A DNA stretch of 19,814 nt from Chloroflexota bacterium (GTDB lineage Bacteria > Chloroflexota > Anaerolineae > Promineifilales > Promineifilaceae). The DNA is taken from assembly GCA_024223125.1 (NCBI GenBank), contig JAAEOP010000914.1, positions 1 through 19,814 on the forward strand, in the 5' to 3' direction. The notes beneath the pieces were generated by a model. The model was given only the letters and a program-made list of their open reading frames with translations. It did no database searches and was not told the origin of the DNA. This document shows positions 19,674 through 19,814 of the stretch, in pieces. The translations under genes were made by a program, and so were the position numbers. Numbering within the stretch: position 1 is the stretch's first letter; each line of letters starts with the position of its first letter.

Positions 19674-19814
19674 ATGGCACGAATTTTGGGCGTCGCCTTG
19701 CTCATTGGTGGATTGCTTGTTGGCGGCGTGTTACTCTGGTTAATGAATGTGTATATTGTGGAAGGGCTTGTGTCTACGGCCGTAGGTTTTAGCGGGGCTG
19801 TCATTAGCATTTTA
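19674..19814 (+). CDS. Small membrane protein, N-terminal 47 residues (runs off the window)
   Basis: An ATG at 19674 has GAGG 5 bases upstream, and the frame stays open to the window end. The visible sequence begins MARILGVALLIGGLLVGGVL, followed by LWLMNVYIVEGLVSTAVGFSG and a second hydrophobic run, so there are probably two transmembrane helices joined by a short loop. I do not recognise the family. It has its own promoter-like sequence and need not be linked with the solute-binding protein upstream. Confidence 0.6.
   Translation, partial: MARILGVALLIGGLLVGGVLLWLMNVYIVEGLVSTAVGFSGAVISIL

Larger units (their letters stand above)
530..19783. repeat. Dispersed highly iterated palindrome ACGGCCGT
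   Basis: Exact copies, found by eye, begin at 530, 616, 1863, 2738, 2809, 2965, 3331, 3371, 4306, 5867, 5949, 6917, 7605, 9269, 9559, 9763, 10513, 12308, 12519, 12662, 12818, 12881, 13746, 14405, 14564, 15802, 16126, 17574, 18114, 19605 and 19776. That makes 31. Many near copies (GCGGCCGT, TCGGCCGT, GCGGCCGC) add to this. The entry covers the range of the scattered copies, not one element. Confidence 0.9.

Noticed and set aside
1..19814. tRNA, rRNA, riboswitch and CRISPR search by eye
   Set aside because: No cloverleaf with a CCA end, no conserved rRNA block and no regularly spaced repeats were seen; weak or unusual RNAs could be missed without a covariance search.

Overview
The window looks like chromosomal DNA of a free-living bacterium, most plausibly a member of the Chloroflexota (Anaerolineae-like). 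This is an inference from gene content: a long-form L25/CTC ribosomal protein, a GT-C membrane glycosyltransferase with an HPDER loop, oligoendopeptidase F, lipoproteins built from PD40 propellers, and a secreted SDHDH-type protein. The DNA is also saturated with the palindrome ACGGCCGT. There is no rRNA, tRNA, CRISPR array, intact insertion sequence or phage gene.

Layout. Positions 1-4397 are a minus-strand block read right to left: a DUF2267 protein, a lipoprotein with DUF348, G5 and a beta-propeller (4-bp ATGA overlap with the first), a secreted SDHDH/GVYG-repeat protein, and the N-terminal 230 residues of a lamin-tail-domain protein. A divergent intergenic region with a perfect hairpin separates it from rplY (4617-5267), which ends in a good terminator. 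Next come a membrane glycosyltransferase (5453-7579) and a large soluble sensor histidine kinase (7672-10545). A compact trio follows (10579-11693): an AbrB-like protein, a small helical protein and an HNH endonuclease. Positions 11730-12334 hold a frameshifted, chimeric pseudogene on the minus strand. Then come a molybdopterin-binding (MoCF) protein (12449-13465) and oligoendopeptidase F (13607-15421), which converges on an endonuclease/exonuclease/phosphatase-family gene (15442-16221, minus). The last block, on the plus strand, has a nucleotidyltransferase-fold protein overlapping a clan-A-like glycoside hydrolase, an 84-bp palindrome, an orphan family-3 solute-binding protein, and the start of a small membrane protein.

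The strongest non-gene signal is ACGGCCGT. I counted 31 exact copies by eye, against about 0.3 expected for a random 8-mer. In genes the copies occur in only two of three reading phases (Thr-Ala-Val or X-Gly-Arg). It behaves like a highly iterated palindrome comparable in kind to cyanobacterial HIP1. A second theme is short dispersed repeats that have entered coding sequence in frame: in a lipoprotein signal peptide and twice in the glycosyltransferase.

The best candidate for an under-described gene system is the AbrB-like / helical / HNH trio at 10542-11693. It has a possible inverted-repeat operator overlapping the start of the first gene and a second extended -10 promoter inside that gene. 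Its function as a defence or toxin-antitoxin-like module is a hypothesis only.
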